A stretch of DNA of 64,000 nt from Nocardioides luteus (lineage in GTDB: Bacteria > Actinomycetota > Actinomycetes > Propionibacteriales > Nocardioidaceae): positions 1 through 64,000 of the forward strand of contig NZ_JZDQ02000020.1 of NCBI RefSeq assembly GCF_000960475.2, written 5' to 3'. A program made the translations under genes and the position numbers. Shown piece by piece: positions 37,673 through 46,928 of the stretch. The notes under the pieces were generated by a model. It was not told where the DNA came from, did no database searches, and saw only the letters and a program-made list of their open reading frames with translations. Numbering within the stretch: position 1 is the stretch's first letter; each line of letters opens with the position of its first letter.

Positions 37673-39918
37673 CCCGCCCACGCCCGCGCCTGCGGCCCCG
37701 ACAGCGACTCGGCAGCGACGACGGAGCGATCCTCGTGTTCGCACTGATCATCGTCACGACCGTGGCCCTCGTCGTCGGCACCGTCCTGGTACGCGGAGAC
37801 GGCTCCCTCCGCGCCACCGTGGCGCTGCGCGAGGTCGCCGGCTCCACCTACGCCGCCGACGGAGCGGCCCAGGTCGCCATCAACGACCTGCGCACCGGCC
37901 ACTGGGGCGGAACCGCCACCGAGCCGGCCGACTGGGCTTTCGACAACTCCGACGACGGCACCGGCTGCTTCGGCGCGAACAGCGACACCGACGGCAATCC
38001 CGCCAACGACGCCGTCGGCACCCTCGACCTCTCGAACTTCTACCCGGCGTCGGCCGCCAGCGGCGACGGGCCGACCTCCGCGAGGGTCGAGTGCGTCGCG
38101 GAGGACTCCACCGGGGCCCAGGGCTCACCGGTGCCGATCACCAATCAGAACAAGCCCGGCAACGCCATCCTCACCCTCGGCACCGGCGGCGAGACCGGCC
38201 TCACCTCGAGCGCGAGCGGAGGCAACTCGCTGCGGGTGCACGGCGGCGTCTGGTCCAACTCGGACATCTCGGTGACCAACGGCGACATCGTGAGCAGCAC
38301 CTCCATCCGGGCCCACACCGGCTGCGCACCCACCTCGGCCCTCCACGCGCCCGTGGTCGACTGCTCCTCAGGGACCGTGGCCGACCCCGGATACCCCAGC
38401 GACCCGAGCGTGACCGGCACCGGCGTACCGCCGCTGCGGACCCCACCGACCAGCTGCCCCGCGGTCGTCACCTTCGAGCCCGGCTACTACGACGACGCCG
38501 CGGCCCTGAACAACCTGACCAACCGGAACGCCTGCCGCGACAGCGTCTTCTGGTTCAGGCCCGGCACCTACTACTTCGACTTCCACAACGGCACCAACGA
38601 CCCGATGTACGACAGCGACACCAACGGCGGCGGTGGCAGCGAGTGGAACGTCAGCGTCGGTGCCCTGATCGCGGGCGACCCCGTCGGCGACAGCCTCACC
38701 AACCCGCGCTTCCCCGCGGACGGGAACTGCCGCAACCCCATCGACGACGTGACCACGCAAGGAGTCCAGTTCCTCTTCGGCGGCGAGAGCCGCCTGCGGG
38801 TCGACGGCGGCGCGAACGTCGAGATCTGCGGCAGCTACCACGGCGACCGGCCCCCGATCGCTCTCTACGGGCTCAGGACCGGCACCTCCACGAGGACCTC
38901 CTTCACCGAGGCCTCCGGTGACGACGGGGACCCGTTGACGACCAGCGGTACGCCGAGCGTGACCCCGGCCGGCAGCGACAACACCTTCACCGGAGCGACC
39001 GCCCCTGCGCTCCGCGACGCCGGCAACGGCTCAGCCACCTGGTTCCGGCCCAACGGTGGGGCCACCACGGTCTCCCGCACCGTCACCATGAACGGCTTCG
39101 CCCCACCGGCGACGATCCCGAGGGGGTCGGTCGTGAAGGACGCTCGGCTCCTCGTCCGCCACAAGGCCTCGCAGAACAACGCCGGCACCGCCTCGACCAT
39201 CACCCTCACCCCGGCCGGCGGCACTGCCTTGGGCCCGTTCAACCTGGACCGCCCCGGGACGCTCACCACCCAGACGGTCGACCTGCGCACGCAGCAACCC
39301 ACCGTGTTCAACGCGCTGCAGCGGGCCGTGCACGGCAACGGCTACACCGGCGCGAAGGTCGACTTCACCGGCACCATCGCCAGGAACCTCGGCGCCGCCG
39401 CGACCGTCGAGCTCGATGCCGTACGCCTCGAGCTGGAGCTCTACCTCCCGCAGTTCCGCGCCCAGTCCGACGCCGGTCTGGGGGCCGGCAACTGCCTGAG
39501 GCTCGGCGGCGGCTGCAACCTCATCGGGGTCGGCCCCTCCGGCGGCAGCTACCACGGCGTCTTCTACGTCCAGGGCACCACCTACACGCCGACGACGCGG
39601 ATCCAGCTCAACCTCAGCAACCTGCAGCAGGCCGAGGTGTTCCGGTTCGGTGTCATCTCCCGCTCGCTGGACTTCTCCACCCAGGGGAACCCGACCTTCC
39701 AGGACGCCGTCATCCAGCTCCCCGACAACTCGCCGGGATGGGGGTTCAACGGCACCCTGGTCCAGCTCAAGGTGTTCGTGTGTCCCGACTCCCCCACCTG
39801 CGCACCGAGCCCCGGAAGGCTGGCGCTCACCACGCGCGTCCAGCTCTGGGACCCGAGCGGTTCTCCCGCGCCGGGTAGACGCCAGGTCAGCGTCCTGAGC
39901 TGGAGCCACACCCGATGA
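37669..39918 (+). CDS. Large Cys-rich PilX/GspK-like surface protein of the pilus operon
   Basis: A protein of 749 residues. A basic leader ends in DDG-AILVFALIIVTTVALV, a prepilin-like helix in which mature position 5 is Phe, not Glu; lack of Glu5 is characteristic of GspK and some PilX tip pilins. The rest is extracellular: Gly/Ser/Thr/Asn-rich, with at least 14 cysteines (for example GCFGANS, VECVAED, TGCAPT, NACRDS, GNCLRLGGGCN, VCPDSPTCAPS), and a beta-rich segment around residues 420-600 (VVKDARLLVRHKAS, VELDAVRLELELYL). I recognise no adhesin domain by name. Tip or adhesin function is inferred from position and topology. Confidence 0.72.
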   Translation: MTRPRPRLRPRQRLGSDDGAILVFALIIVTTVALVVGTVLVRGDGSLRATVALREVAGSTYAADGAAQVAINDLRTGHWGGTATEPADWAFDNSDDGTGCFGANSDTDGNPANDAVGTLDLSNFYPASAASGDGPTSARVECVAEDSTGAQGSPVPITNQNKPGNAILTLGTGGETGLTSSASGGNSLRVHGGVWSNSDISVTNGDIVSSTSIRAHTGCAPTSALHAPVVDCSSGTVADPGYPSDPSVTGTGVPPLRTPPTSCPAVVTFEPGYYDDAAALNNLTNRNACRDSVFWFRPGTYYFDFHNGTNDPMYDSDTNGGGGSEWNVSVGALIAGDPVGDSLTNPRFPADGNCRNPIDDVTTQGVQFLFGGESRLRVDGGANVEICGSYHGDRPPIALYGLRTGTSTRTSFTEASGDDGDPLTTSGTPSVTPAGSDNTFTGATAPALRDAGNGSATWFRPNGGATTVSRTVTMNGFAPPATIPRGSVVKDARLLVRHKASQNNAGTASTITLTPAGGTALGPFNLDRPGTLTTQTVDLRTQQPTVFNALQRAVHGNGYTGAKVDFTGTIARNLGAAATVELDAVRLELELYLPQFRAQSDAGLGAGNCLRLGGGCNLIGVGPSGGSYHGVFYVQGTTYTPTTRIQLNLSNLQQAEVFRFGVISRSLDFSTQGNPTFQDAVIQLPDNSPGWGFNGTLVQLKVFVCPDSPTCAPSPGRLALTTRVQLWDPSGSPAPGRRQVSVLSWSHTR

Positions 39919-40700
39919 GCGGGGTGAGCGCGGTGCTGGTCGCCGCCGTCTGTGCCGCGTACGGGCTCGCGGTCGGCTCGTTCCTCAACGTCGTCGCCCA
40001 CCGGGTCCCCCGTGGGGTCTCGGTCGTGCGACCGCGCTCGGCGTGCCCGCGGTGCGGTACGCCGATCCGGGCCCGGCACAACGTCCCGGTGCTCGGCTGG
40101 CTGCTCCTGCGCGGACGCTGCTACGACTGCGGCGAGCCGATCAGCGTGCGCTACCCGCTGGTCGAGGCGGGCACCGGAGCGCTGTTCGCGGTCGCCGGGC
40201 TCCGGTTCGCCGACCGGCCGTCCCTCCTCGCGGCCTACCTCGTCTTCGCGGCCGTCGCGATGGCACTCGCGCTCATCGACCTCGATGTCCGGCGGCTGCC
40301 GAACGCGATCGTGCTCCCGGCCTACCCGCTCCTCGCGGCCCTCCTCGTCCTCGGGGCCGACGACGACGCCCTGAGCAGAGCGGGGATCGGGGCGCTGGTC
40401 CTGTTCGGGTTCTTCCTCACCATCGCGCTCATCGCACCCCGCGGGATCGGGTTCGGTGACGTGAAGCTCGCCGGGGTCATCGGCGGCATGACCGCCTATC
40501 TCTCCTGGGGCGCCTTCCTGACCGCTGCCTTCGGCGCCTTCCTGCTCGGGGCGGTCGCGGGCATCGCCCTGATCCTGGGCCGAGGGGCACGGGGCAAGAC
40601 CGCGATGCCGTTCGGCCCCTTCATGCTCGTGGCCGCCTGGGCATCCATCCTGGGCGCGAGCGGGCTCGGCGAGGTCTACCTCGACCTGATCGGGCTGTGA
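39915..40700 (+). CDS. pilD: Prepilin peptidase / N-methyltransferase
   Basis: A protein of 261 residues. It has the N-terminal methyltransferase-associated segment GSFLNVVAHRVPRG, the zinc-binding Cys pairs CPRC and CYDC, and the two aspartates of the aspartic peptidase in ALIDLDVRRLPN and GFGDVKLAG. About seven membrane segments. It cleaves the leaders of the four prepilin-like proteins encoded upstream and methylates the new N-terminus. It is the last gene of the operon and overlaps the previous gene by four bases. Confidence 0.93.
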   Translation: MSGVSAVLVAAVCAAYGLAVGSFLNVVAHRVPRGVSVVRPRSACPRCGTPIRARHNVPVLGWLLLRGRCYDCGEPISVRYPLVEAGTGALFAVAGLRFADRPSLLAAYLVFAAVAMALALIDLDVRRLPNAIVLPAYPLLAALLVLGADDDALSRAGIGALVLFGFFLTIALIAPRGIGFGDVKLAGVIGGMTAYLSWGAFLTAAFGAFLLGAVAGIALILGRGARGKTAMPFGPFMLVAAWASILGASGLGEVYLDLIGL

Positions 40701-40721
40701 CCGCGCACACCGGCCGACCGC

Positions 40722-41054
40722 CTATCTGCGGAACAGCAGCGTGTAGACCACCGGCGCGGCCAGCACCGACCCGATGGCCGCGAAGACCGTCGTGCCGATG
40801 TCCTCGGTGACGAGATAGACGAGTGCGTCGAGGAGGAGCAGGACGACGACCAGGATCCGTACGTTGCGCCGCCGGCGCTCCGCGAGCGCGCTGAGCTGCC
40901 GGGGCCGGCGAGCCGGCACCCACCCGAGGAGCCGCTCCCGCCGCGCCCGGCGTTCGGCGGACCTGGCGGCCCGGGCGGCACGCTCCTCGGCGGCCTGGGC
41001 GGCCAGCCGCTCGCGCTCGGCGCGCGCCTTCGCGCGGGCCCCGGCCTGGGCCAC
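40722..41054 (-). CDS. Small membrane protein with basic coiled head, behind hisH
   Basis: A protein of 110 residues. The first 65 residues are Arg/Ala/Glu-rich and likely form a charged helix (AKARAERERLAAQAAEERAA). Two hydrophobic segments follow (ILVVVLLLLDALVYLV and TVFAAIGSVLAAPVVYTLLF). It starts one base after the hisH stop on the same strand, so it is probably co-transcribed with hisDCBH. I do not recognise a named family; similar small proteins occur beside hisH in relatives, as far as I recall. Confidence 0.7.
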   Translation of the reverse strand: MAQAGARAKARAERERLAAQAAEERAARAARSAERRARRERLLGWVPARRPRQLSALAERRRRNVRILVVVLLLLDALVYLVTEDIGTTVFAAIGSVLAAPVVYTLLFRR

Positions 41055-41055
41055 C

Positions 41056-41700
41056 TCAGGCGGCCTTCAGCGACTGCACCCAGTTGCGCAGCACCGCGGC
41101 ACCGGCGTCGCCGGACTTCTCCGGGTGGAACTGGGTGGCGCTCAGCGGGCCGTTCTCGACGGCCGCGACGAACCGGTCCCCACCGTGCTCGGCCCAGGTG
41201 ACCAGCGGGGCGACGGTGCGGTCGTTGGTGACCAGGGTCCAGTCGCGCACGCCGTAGGAGTGCACGAAGTAGAACCGCTCCTTCTCGACACCGGCGAACA
41301 GCGACGAGCCGTCGGGGACGTCGAGCGTGTTCCAGCCCATGTGAGGCACGATCGGCGCCTGGATCCGCTCGACGACACCCGGCCACTCACCGCAGCCCTC
41401 GGTCTCGACGCCGTGCTCGATGCCGGTCTCGAAGAGGATCTGCATCCCGACGCAGATGCCCATCACCGGCCGCCCGCCGGCGAGCCGCCGGGCGATGATC
41501 CGCTCGCCGCGGATCGCCCGCAGGCCCTTCATGCACGCCTCGAAGGCGCCCACGCCCGGCACCAGCAGCCCGTCGGCCGCCATCGCGGCGTCGAGGTCAC
41601 CGGTCAGCTCGACCGTGGCACCGGCGCGCTCGACGGCGCGGACGGCGGAGCGTACGTTGCCCGAGCCGTAGTCGAGCACGACGACCGAAGGCGCAGTCAC
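41056..41700 (-). CDS. hisH: Imidazole glycerol phosphate synthase glutaminase subunit
   Basis: A class I glutamine amidotransferase of 214 residues that feeds ammonia to HisF. Nucleophile Cys in [11 protein letters not shown] (about residue 81), His/Glu in [10 protein letters not shown] (about 193), oxyanion region PGVGAF, and the HisH-specific VPHMGWN. The GTG start overlaps the hisB stop as GTGA. HisF is about 13 kb away, so assembly of the complex relies on two transcripts. Confidence 0.95.
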   Translation of the reverse strand: MTAPSVVVLDYGSGNVRSAVRAVERAGATVELTGDLDAAMAADGLLVPGVGAFEACMKGLRAIRGERIIARRLAGGRPVMGICVGMQILFETGIEHGVETEGCGEWPGVVERIQAPIVPHMGWNTLDVPDGSSLFAGVEKERFYFVHSYGVRDWTLVTNDRTVAPLVTWAEHGGDRFVAAVENGPLSATQFHPEKSGDAGAAVLRNWVQSLKAA

Positions 41701-42308
41701 AGGGCACCCTTCGTCGACGGGATCCCGGTCTCGCGCGGGTCGTAGGCGATCGCGTCGCGGAAGGCCCGTGCGAACGCCTTGAACTGCGTCTCCACGATGT
41801 GGTGCGGCTCGCGCCCGGCGAGCACGTTGACGTGCATCGTCAGGTGGGCGTGGTGGGCGATGGAGTCGAAGACGTGCTGGGTCAGGGAGCCGAGGTAGGG
41901 CACCCCGGAGCCGCCGAGGAGCACATAAGCCTGGCCCTCCGGCTCACCGGTGTGGACCGAGTAGGGCCGCCCGGAGACGTCCACGACGCAGCGTACGAGC
42001 GCCTCGTCCAGCGGGACGGTCGCGTCGCCGTAGCGGCGGATGCCCTTCTTGTCGCCCAGCGCCTCGCGCAGCGCCTGGCCGAGCACGATCGCGGTGTCCT
42101 CGACGGTGTGGTGGGCATCGATGTGCACGTCGCCCTCGGAGTGGACGGTCAGGTCGACCAGCGAGTGGCGACCGAACGCGGTCAGCATGTGGTCGTAGAA
42201 CCCGACGCCGGTGGAGACGTCGACCCGTCCGGTGCCGTCGAGGTTCACCTCGACGACGACCTTCGACTCCGAGGTCTCCCGTTCGATCCGCGCGGTGCGT
42301 GCGGTCAT
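41697..42308 (-). CDS. hisB: Imidazoleglycerol-phosphate dehydratase
   Basis: A protein of 203 residues, the monofunctional form without the phosphatase domain found in enterics. Manganese-binding His motifs: [41 protein letters not shown] and EPHHIVE. It removes water from IGP to give imidazole acetol phosphate. The ATG overlaps the hisC stop by four bases. A separate histidinol phosphatase gene is not visible in the window. Confidence 0.96.
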   Translation of the reverse strand: MTARTARIERETSESKVVVEVNLDGTGRVDVSTGVGFYDHMLTAFGRHSLVDLTVHSEGDVHIDAHHTVEDTAIVLGQALREALGDKKGIRRYGDATVPLDEALVRCVVDVSGRPYSVHTGEPEGQAYVLLGGSGVPYLGSLTQHVFDSIAHHAHLTMHVNVLAGREPHHIVETQFKAFARAFRDAIAYDPRETGIPSTKGAL

Positions 42309-43402
42309 GCTCGTGCTCCGTTCACATCGGTCAAAGCGTGCTTGAAAGCGTCCATCTCCTGCGGGGTGCCGACCGAGACCCGCAGCCATCCCTCGGGCCC
42401 GGTCTCGCGGATCAGCACGCCACGGTCGAGCAGCCCCCGCCAGACCGCGTGCCGGTCGGCGTAGCGCCCGAAGAGGACGAAGTTGGCGTCCGAGTCGGCC
42501 ACCTCGAGGCCCTCGGCGCGCAGCCAGTCGACCAGCGCGTCCCGCTCCTCGCGGAGCTCGGCCACGTAGCCCAACAGCTCGGGCGCGTGCCGCAGGGCCG
42601 CGCTCGCTGCCGCCTGGGTCACCGCGGAGAGGTGGTAGGGCAGGCGTACGACGCGGATCGCGTCACAGATCGCCGGGTCGGCCGCCAGGTAGCCGAGCCG
42701 CAGCCCGGCTCCGGCGAACGCCTTCGACATCGTGCGGGTGACCACCAGGTTGCGGTGGCGGTCGAGCAGCTCGAGCGCCGATGGCACGCCGCTGCGCCGG
42801 AACTCGCCGTAGGCCTCGTCGACCACGACGATCCCGGCCTCACCGACCGCCTCGCACAGCGCGGTGACCGTCTCCGGCGGCAGCGCGGTGCCGGTGGGGT
42901 TGTTGGGGCTCGGCAGCAGCACGACGTGGGGCCGGGTCTCCTCGACCAGCGCCCGGGCCTTCTCCAGGTCGATCGCGAAGTCGGTCTCGCGGTGTCCGAC
43001 GACCCACTCGGTGTTGGTGTCGCGGGCGTACTCCGGATACATCGAGTAGGTCGGCGCGAAGCTGATCGCGGTGCGACCCGGGCCACCGAATGCCTGCAGC
43101 AGCTGCAGCATCACCTCGTTGGACCCGTTGGCCGCCCACACCTGCTCCGGCGTGATCTCCGCCTTGGGGACGTCGGAGCGGAGGTACGCCGCCAGCCCCT
43201 CCCGCAACGCCACGAACTCGCGGTCGGGATAGCGGTTGAGGTTGCGCGCCGCGGCCCCGACGCTCGCCGCGATGTCGGCGACCGTCTCCGCAGAGGGCTG
43301 GTAGGGGTTCTCGTTGACGTTGAGCTGGACCGGGACGTCCAGCTGCGGAGCGCCGTAGGGCTCGATCCCGGCGAGCTCTTCCCGGATCGGGGGCCAGCTC
43401 AT
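42305..43402 (-). CDS. hisC: Histidinol-phosphate aminotransferase
   Basis: A PLP aminotransferase of 365 residues (fold type I). Seen: [47 protein letters not shown] and the PLP lysine in [17 protein letters not shown], then a conserved C-terminal Arg in [10 protein letters not shown]. It converts imidazole acetol phosphate to histidinol phosphate. The ATG overlaps hisD by four bases; part of hisDCBH. Confidence 0.95.
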   Translation of the reverse strand: MSWPPIREELAGIEPYGAPQLDVPVQLNVNENPYQPSAETVADIAASVGAAARNLNRYPDREFVALREGLAAYLRSDVPKAEITPEQVWAANGSNEVMLQLLQAFGGPGRTAISFAPTYSMYPEYARDTNTEWVVGHRETDFAIDLEKARALVEETRPHVVLLPSPNNPTGTALPPETVTALCEAVGEAGIVVVDEAYGEFRRSGVPSALELLDRHRNLVVTRTMSKAFAGAGLRLGYLAADPAICDAIRVVRLPYHLSAVTQAAASAALRHAPELLGYVAELREERDALVDWLRAEGLEVADSDANFVLFGRYADRHAVWRGLLDRGVLIRETGPEGWLRVSVGTPQEMDAFKHALTDVNGARA

Positions 43403-44700
43403 GAGGTGAACCTCACCGACACGGCGGCGCCGTGGCCCGGCAGGTCCTCGGCCTCGGCGAGCGTGACCACGTGGTCCTTGACCGCCGCCAGTCCCTCGCG
43501 GGAGTAGTCGACGACGTGGATCGACTTGGTGAAGGCGCGCACCGAGAGACCCGAGGAGTGGCAGGCGCAGCCACCGGTGGGCAGCACGTGGTTGGACCCG
43601 GCGCAGTAGTCGCCGAGCGAGACCGGGGCGTAGGAGCCGACGAAGATCGCGCCGGCGTTGCGGATCCGGCCGGCGACCCGGGCCGCGTCGGCGGTGTGGA
43701 TCTCGAGGTGCTCGGCGGCGTAGGCGTTGACGACGTCGACGCCCTGGTCGATGTCGTCGACGAGCACGATGCCCGACTGCGCACCGGTCAGCGACGTACG
43801 GATCCGCTCGACGTGCTTGGTCACCGCGACCTGCTTCTCGAGCTCGGCCTCGACGTCGGCGGCGAGCGTCTCGGAGTCCGTGACCAGCACGGAGGCGGCC
43901 AGGGGGTCGTGCTCGGCCTGGGAGATCAGGTCGGCGGCGACGTAGGCAGCCTCGGCGGTGTCGTCGGCGAGGATCGCGATCTCGGTCGGGCCGGCCTCGG
44001 AGTCGATCCCGACCTGGCCCTTGAGCAGGCGCTTCGCGGTGACGACGTAGATGTTGCCGGGGCCGGTCACCATGTCGACGCGCTCGCACGGGTCGACCCC
44101 GTAGGCGAACATGGCGATCGCCTGGGCGCCACCGACGGCGTAGACCTCGTCCACGCCCAGCAGCGCGCACGCGGCCAGGATGGTGGGCTGCGGCAGCCCG
44201 CCGAACTCCTTCTGAGGCGGCGAGGCGAGCGCGATCGAGGGCACTCCGGCGACCTGCGCCGGGACGACGTTCATCAGGACCGAGGAGACCAGCGGCGCCA
44301 GACCACCGGGCACGTAGAGCCCCACGCGCCCCACCGGCACCTTGCGGTGCGTCACCCGGGCACCGGGCGCCAGGTCGGTGACCGCGTCCTCCTCGAGCTC
44401 GGCGGCACAGGTCGTACGCAGCCGGGCGATCGACTCCTCGAGCCCGGCCCGGATCGCCGGGTCCAGCTCGTCGAGGGCCTTGGTCAGCGCGGCTGCCGGG
44501 ACCCGGATGTCGTCGACACGCACGCCGTCGAACTTCTCGGAGAACTCGGTGATCGCCTCCGCGCCTCGCTCGCGGACGGCGTCGATGATCGGCTGCACCG
44601 CATGAGTGGCCGCCTCGATGTCGAACTCGGCGCGCGGCACGGCGGCGCGGTAGTCGACGGTGCCTCTGTCGGCACCCCTCAGGTCGATGCGGCGGATCAT
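43399..44700 (-). CDS. hisD: Histidinol dehydrogenase
   Basis: A zinc- and NAD-dependent enzyme of 433 residues making the last two oxidations to histidine. Seen: [54 protein letters not shown] and the zinc/catalytic region [26 protein letters not shown] box lies six bases upstream of the ATG, the leaderless pattern. It is the first gene of hisDCBH plus the small membrane gene. Confidence 0.96.
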   Translation of the reverse strand: MIRRIDLRGADRGTVDYRAAVPRAEFDIEAATHAVQPIIDAVRERGAEAITEFSEKFDGVRVDDIRVPAAALTKALDELDPAIRAGLEESIARLRTTCAAELEEDAVTDLAPGARVTHRKVPVGRVGLYVPGGLAPLVSSVLMNVVPAQVAGVPSIALASPPQKEFGGLPQPTILAACALLGVDEVYAVGGAQAIAMFAYGVDPCERVDMVTGPGNIYVVTAKRLLKGQVGIDSEAGPTEIAILADDTAEAAYVAADLISQAEHDPLAASVLVTDSETLAADVEAELEKQVAVTKHVERIRTSLTGAQSGIVLVDDIDQGVDVVNAYAAEHLEIHTADAARVAGRIRNAGAIFVGSYAPVSLGDYCAGSNHVLPTGGCACHSSGLSVRAFTKSIHVVDYSREGLAAVKDHVVTLAEAEDLPGHGAAVSVRFTS

Positions 44701-44706
44701 GCCTCA

Positions 44707-44712
44707 AGTCTA
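44707..44712 (-). promoter_or_regulatory. Putative -10 box of leaderless hisD
   Basis: TAGACT on the minus strand, six bases before the hisD ATG. This predicts that the hisDCBH message starts at or next to the start codon, leaving no leader for attenuation. Confidence 0.45.
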
Positions 44713-44826
44713 CGAGTCGGCGGGCCCCGGAGCCGATCTGCCGACGCCACGTGGACGCGGCCCGGAGGCGCATACGGCGCCCGGATCCGGGTACCCGGAC
44801 CACTGACCCACCAAAGGAGGATCGCC

Positions 44827-45615
44827 ATGGCACGCCCTGGACTTTTCCACCGCGAGAACAAGCATGCCGACGAGAGCTACCCCGAGGCCGACGTGAACCA
44901 CGCCGAGACGCGTGATCCCTATCCCGGAGGCCCTGCGGTCGTCGGCCACGACGACAACGTCGAGCGCGCACACCGGGCCAACGACGGAGTCAGCCACCTG
45001 CGAACCGACCCCGATACGGGCCGCGACGCAGGCCCCGACACGGACAGCGCCGAGCACTACCGCCACGCCGAGGACGGGCGTCGCGCCGCGCTGCACGACA
45101 CCTACGGCGGCATCAACTGGGGAGCCTGCTTCTTCGGCTGGCTCGTCGCGGTCGGCGTCACCGTCCTGCTCGCAGCCATCATCAGCGCCGTCGCCTCCGC
45201 GGTCGGCGTCAACGAGAACCTGACCCGGACCGACCTGGAGTCGATGGCCGACTCGGCCGGCATCGCCGCCGCCATCACACTCGCCGTGGTGATGTTCATC
45301 GGCTACTACGCCGGAGGGTACGTCGCCGCCCGGATGTCCCGCTTCGATGCGCGTCGTCAGGGTCTGGGCGTGTGGATCGTGGCCATCGTGGTGATGATCG
45401 TCGCGGCCGTCGCCGGTGCCCTGTTCGGCTCGAGCTACGACATCATGCAGCGGATCGACCTGCCGAACGTCGGCCTGAGCACCGACCAGCTCGGCCTGGG
45501 CGCCGTGATCGCCGGCGTGGTGCTCCTGGTCGTGATGCTCGTCGGGGCGCTCCTCGGCGCCGCCACCGGGCAGCGCTACCACACCAAGATCGACCGGGCG
45601 GCGTACGACTTCTGA
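44827..45615 (+). CDS. Membrane protein with acidic His/Asp-rich N-terminal tail
   Basis: A protein of 262 residues. The first 95 residues are polar, rich in Asp, Glu, His and Arg (DADSE-type and [20 protein letters not shown] stretches) and likely disordered. Four hydrophobic helices follow: [60 protein letters not shown] and [20 protein letters not shown]. No named family recognised. The ATG has an excellent AAAGGAGG site six bases upstream, suggesting strong translation. It is divergent from hisD and is closed by a GC-rich hairpin, so probably monocistronic. Confidence 0.72.
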   Translation: MARPGLFHRENKHADESYPEADVNHAETRDPYPGGPAVVGHDDNVERAHRANDGVSHLRTDPDTGRDAGPDTDSAEHYRHAEDGRRAALHDTYGGINWGACFFGWLVAVGVTVLLAAIISAVASAVGVNENLTRTDLESMADSAGIAAAITLAVVMFIGYYAGGYVAARMSRFDARRQGLGVWIVAIVVMIVAAVAGALFGSSYDIMQRIDLPNVGLSTDQLGLGAVIAGVVLLVVMLVGALLGAATGQRYHTKIDRAAYDF

Positions 45616-45648
45616 CCCTCTCGGAACGATCACAGGTGGACATACCGT

Positions 45649-45680
45649 GGGGTTCGCGGGCGCACGCGCCCGCGAGCCCC
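45649..45680 (+). terminator. GC-rich hairpin terminator
   Basis: Left arm GGGGTTCGCGGGCG and right arm CGCCCGCGAGCCCC pair around a four-base loop, including one G-T. It lies between the four-helix membrane gene and the LON-domain gene, with the promoter of the latter beginning two bases behind it. Confidence 0.6.
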
Positions 45681-45681
45681 C

Positions 45682-45687
45682 TAGGTT
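45682..45687 (+). promoter_or_regulatory. Putative -10 box of the leaderless LON-domain gene
   Basis: TAGGTT followed by exactly six bases and the GTG at 45694. Confidence 0.45.
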
Positions 45688-45693
45688 GGTCCC

Positions 45694-46356
45694 GTGAATG
45701 AGCGACTTCCGATGTTCCCGCTCAATGCGGTCCTGTTTCCCGGTGTGACGCTCCCCCTGCGCGTCTTCGAGGACCGCTACCGCGCGATGGTGCACCACCT
45801 GCTGCGCCAGGAAGAGGAGGACCGCCACTTCGGCTCGGTCGCGATCCGCGAGGGCTACGAGGTCGGTGAGACCGGCGCCCAGTCGCTCTACCGTGTCGGC
45901 GTCAAGCTGCTGATCACCGAGGTGGAGCACCACAGCGACGGCTCCTTCGACCTCGAGGTGCTCGCCGTGGACCGGATCCGGATGGACAGCCTGGTCAGCT
46001 CCGGCGACTTCCCCGTCGCCGACGTCGAGGACCTCCCCGAGGACCACGTCACCGTCCCGAGCGCTGTCGTCGACACCGCGCGGGCGACCTTCACCGCCTA
46101 CCGAGCCGCGCTGCTGGAGTTCCGCGACGACCCGTTCACCGGGTCGCTCCCCAAGGACCCGGAGTTCCTCTCCTGGACGATCTCGGCCACCACTCCCCTG
46201 CCGATGCCCGACCGGCAGGCGCTCCTGGAGGCCCCCGACGCCGGCGTACGTCTCGGCATGGCCACCGACCTGCTCCGCGCCGAGCTCAAGGCGATGAACG
46301 TGATCCCCTCGCTGCCCGCGACCGAGGTCGCCCGCACGAAGTGGTCCCCCAACTGA
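45694..46356 (+). CDS. LON N-terminal (substrate-binding) domain protein
   Basis: A protein of 220 residues. The N-terminus MFPLNAVLFPGVTLPLRVFE then DRYRAMVHHLL is the classical LON_substr_bdg start, followed by VAIREGYEVGE and a helical C-terminal half. There is no AAA+ or serine-lysine protease domain, so it is not Lon protease. Such stand-alone domains are common in Actinobacteria and of unknown role, possibly in substrate selection. The GTG start is supported by a leaderless-type promoter. It overlaps the YbaK-like gene by one base (TGATG), indicating coupling. Confidence 0.87.
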   Translation: MNERLPMFPLNAVLFPGVTLPLRVFEDRYRAMVHHLLRQEEEDRHFGSVAIREGYEVGETGAQSLYRVGVKLLITEVEHHSDGSFDLEVLAVDRIRMDSLVSSGDFPVADVEDLPEDHVTVPSAVVDTARATFTAYRAALLEFRDDPFTGSLPKDPEFLSWTISATTPLPMPDRQALLEAPDAGVRLGMATDLLRAELKAMNVIPSLPATEVARTKWSPN

Positions 46357-46856
46357 TGGCGAAGAAGCAGGCCGGGAAGAGAGCGACCGGCGGCACCCCG
46401 GCGACCGTCGCCCTCACCCAGGCCGGCATCGACTACACCCTCCACCCCTACGAGCACGACCCGCGCGCCGAGTCCTACGGGCTGGAGGCCGCGGAGGCCC
46501 TGGGCGTCGAGCCGAAGCGGGTCTTCAAGACGCTGATGGCCTCCCTCGACGGGAAGCTCGTCGTCGGCATCGTCCCCGTCACCGGCCAGCTCGACCTCAA
46601 GGCGCTGGCCCGGGCGCTGGGCGGCTCGAAGGCGCAGATGGCCGAGGTGACCGCGGCCGAGCGCGCCACCGGCTACGTCGCCGGCGGCATCTCTCCCGTC
46701 GGCCAGAAGCGTCCGCACCCGACGGTCCTGGACGAGTCGGCCATGACGTACGAGACCGTCTACGTCTCCGGCGGCCGCCGCGGCCTCGACCTCGAGCTCG
46801 CCCCGACGGACCTGATCGAGATCACCGACGCCACCACCGCCCCGATCGCCAGATGA
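46356..46856 (+). CDS. ybaK: YbaK-type Cys-tRNA(Pro) deacylase
   Basis: A trans-editing protein of 166 residues that hydrolyses Cys mischarged on tRNA-Pro (and similar). Seen: TLHPYEHDPRAESYGLEAAEALG, the catalytic-site lysine in RVFKTLMASLDG, LDLKALARALGGSKAQMA and GYVAGGISPVGQKR, then the ESAMTYETVYVSGGRRGLDL end. The length is normal. It is coupled to the LON-domain gene upstream and ends next to a group of inverted repeats. Confidence 0.9.
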   Translation: MAKKQAGKRATGGTPATVALTQAGIDYTLHPYEHDPRAESYGLEAAEALGVEPKRVFKTLMASLDGKLVVGIVPVTGQLDLKALARALGGSKAQMAEVTAAERATGYVAGGISPVGQKRPHPTVLDESAMTYETVYVSGGRRGLDLELAPTDLIEITDATTAPIAR

Positions 46857-46860
46857 CCCC

Positions 46861-46925
46861 GCCGAGTCGGCTCGTCATGACGCGCCGACTCGGCGCTGGA
46901 TCCTGTCAGGACGAGCCGACTCGTC
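46861..46925. terminator. Overlapping inverted repeats with alternative pairings
   Basis: GCCGAGTCGGC (46861-46871) pairs with GCCGACTCGGC (46884-46894). GACGAG-CCGA-CTCGTC forms a hairpin near 46909-46924. The first element's GAGTCGGCTCGTC (46864-46876) is also complementary to the downstream GACGAGCCGACTC. The element lies between convergent ybaK and the DUF3352 gene and probably terminates both. Confidence 0.55.
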
Positions 46926-46928
46926 AGC

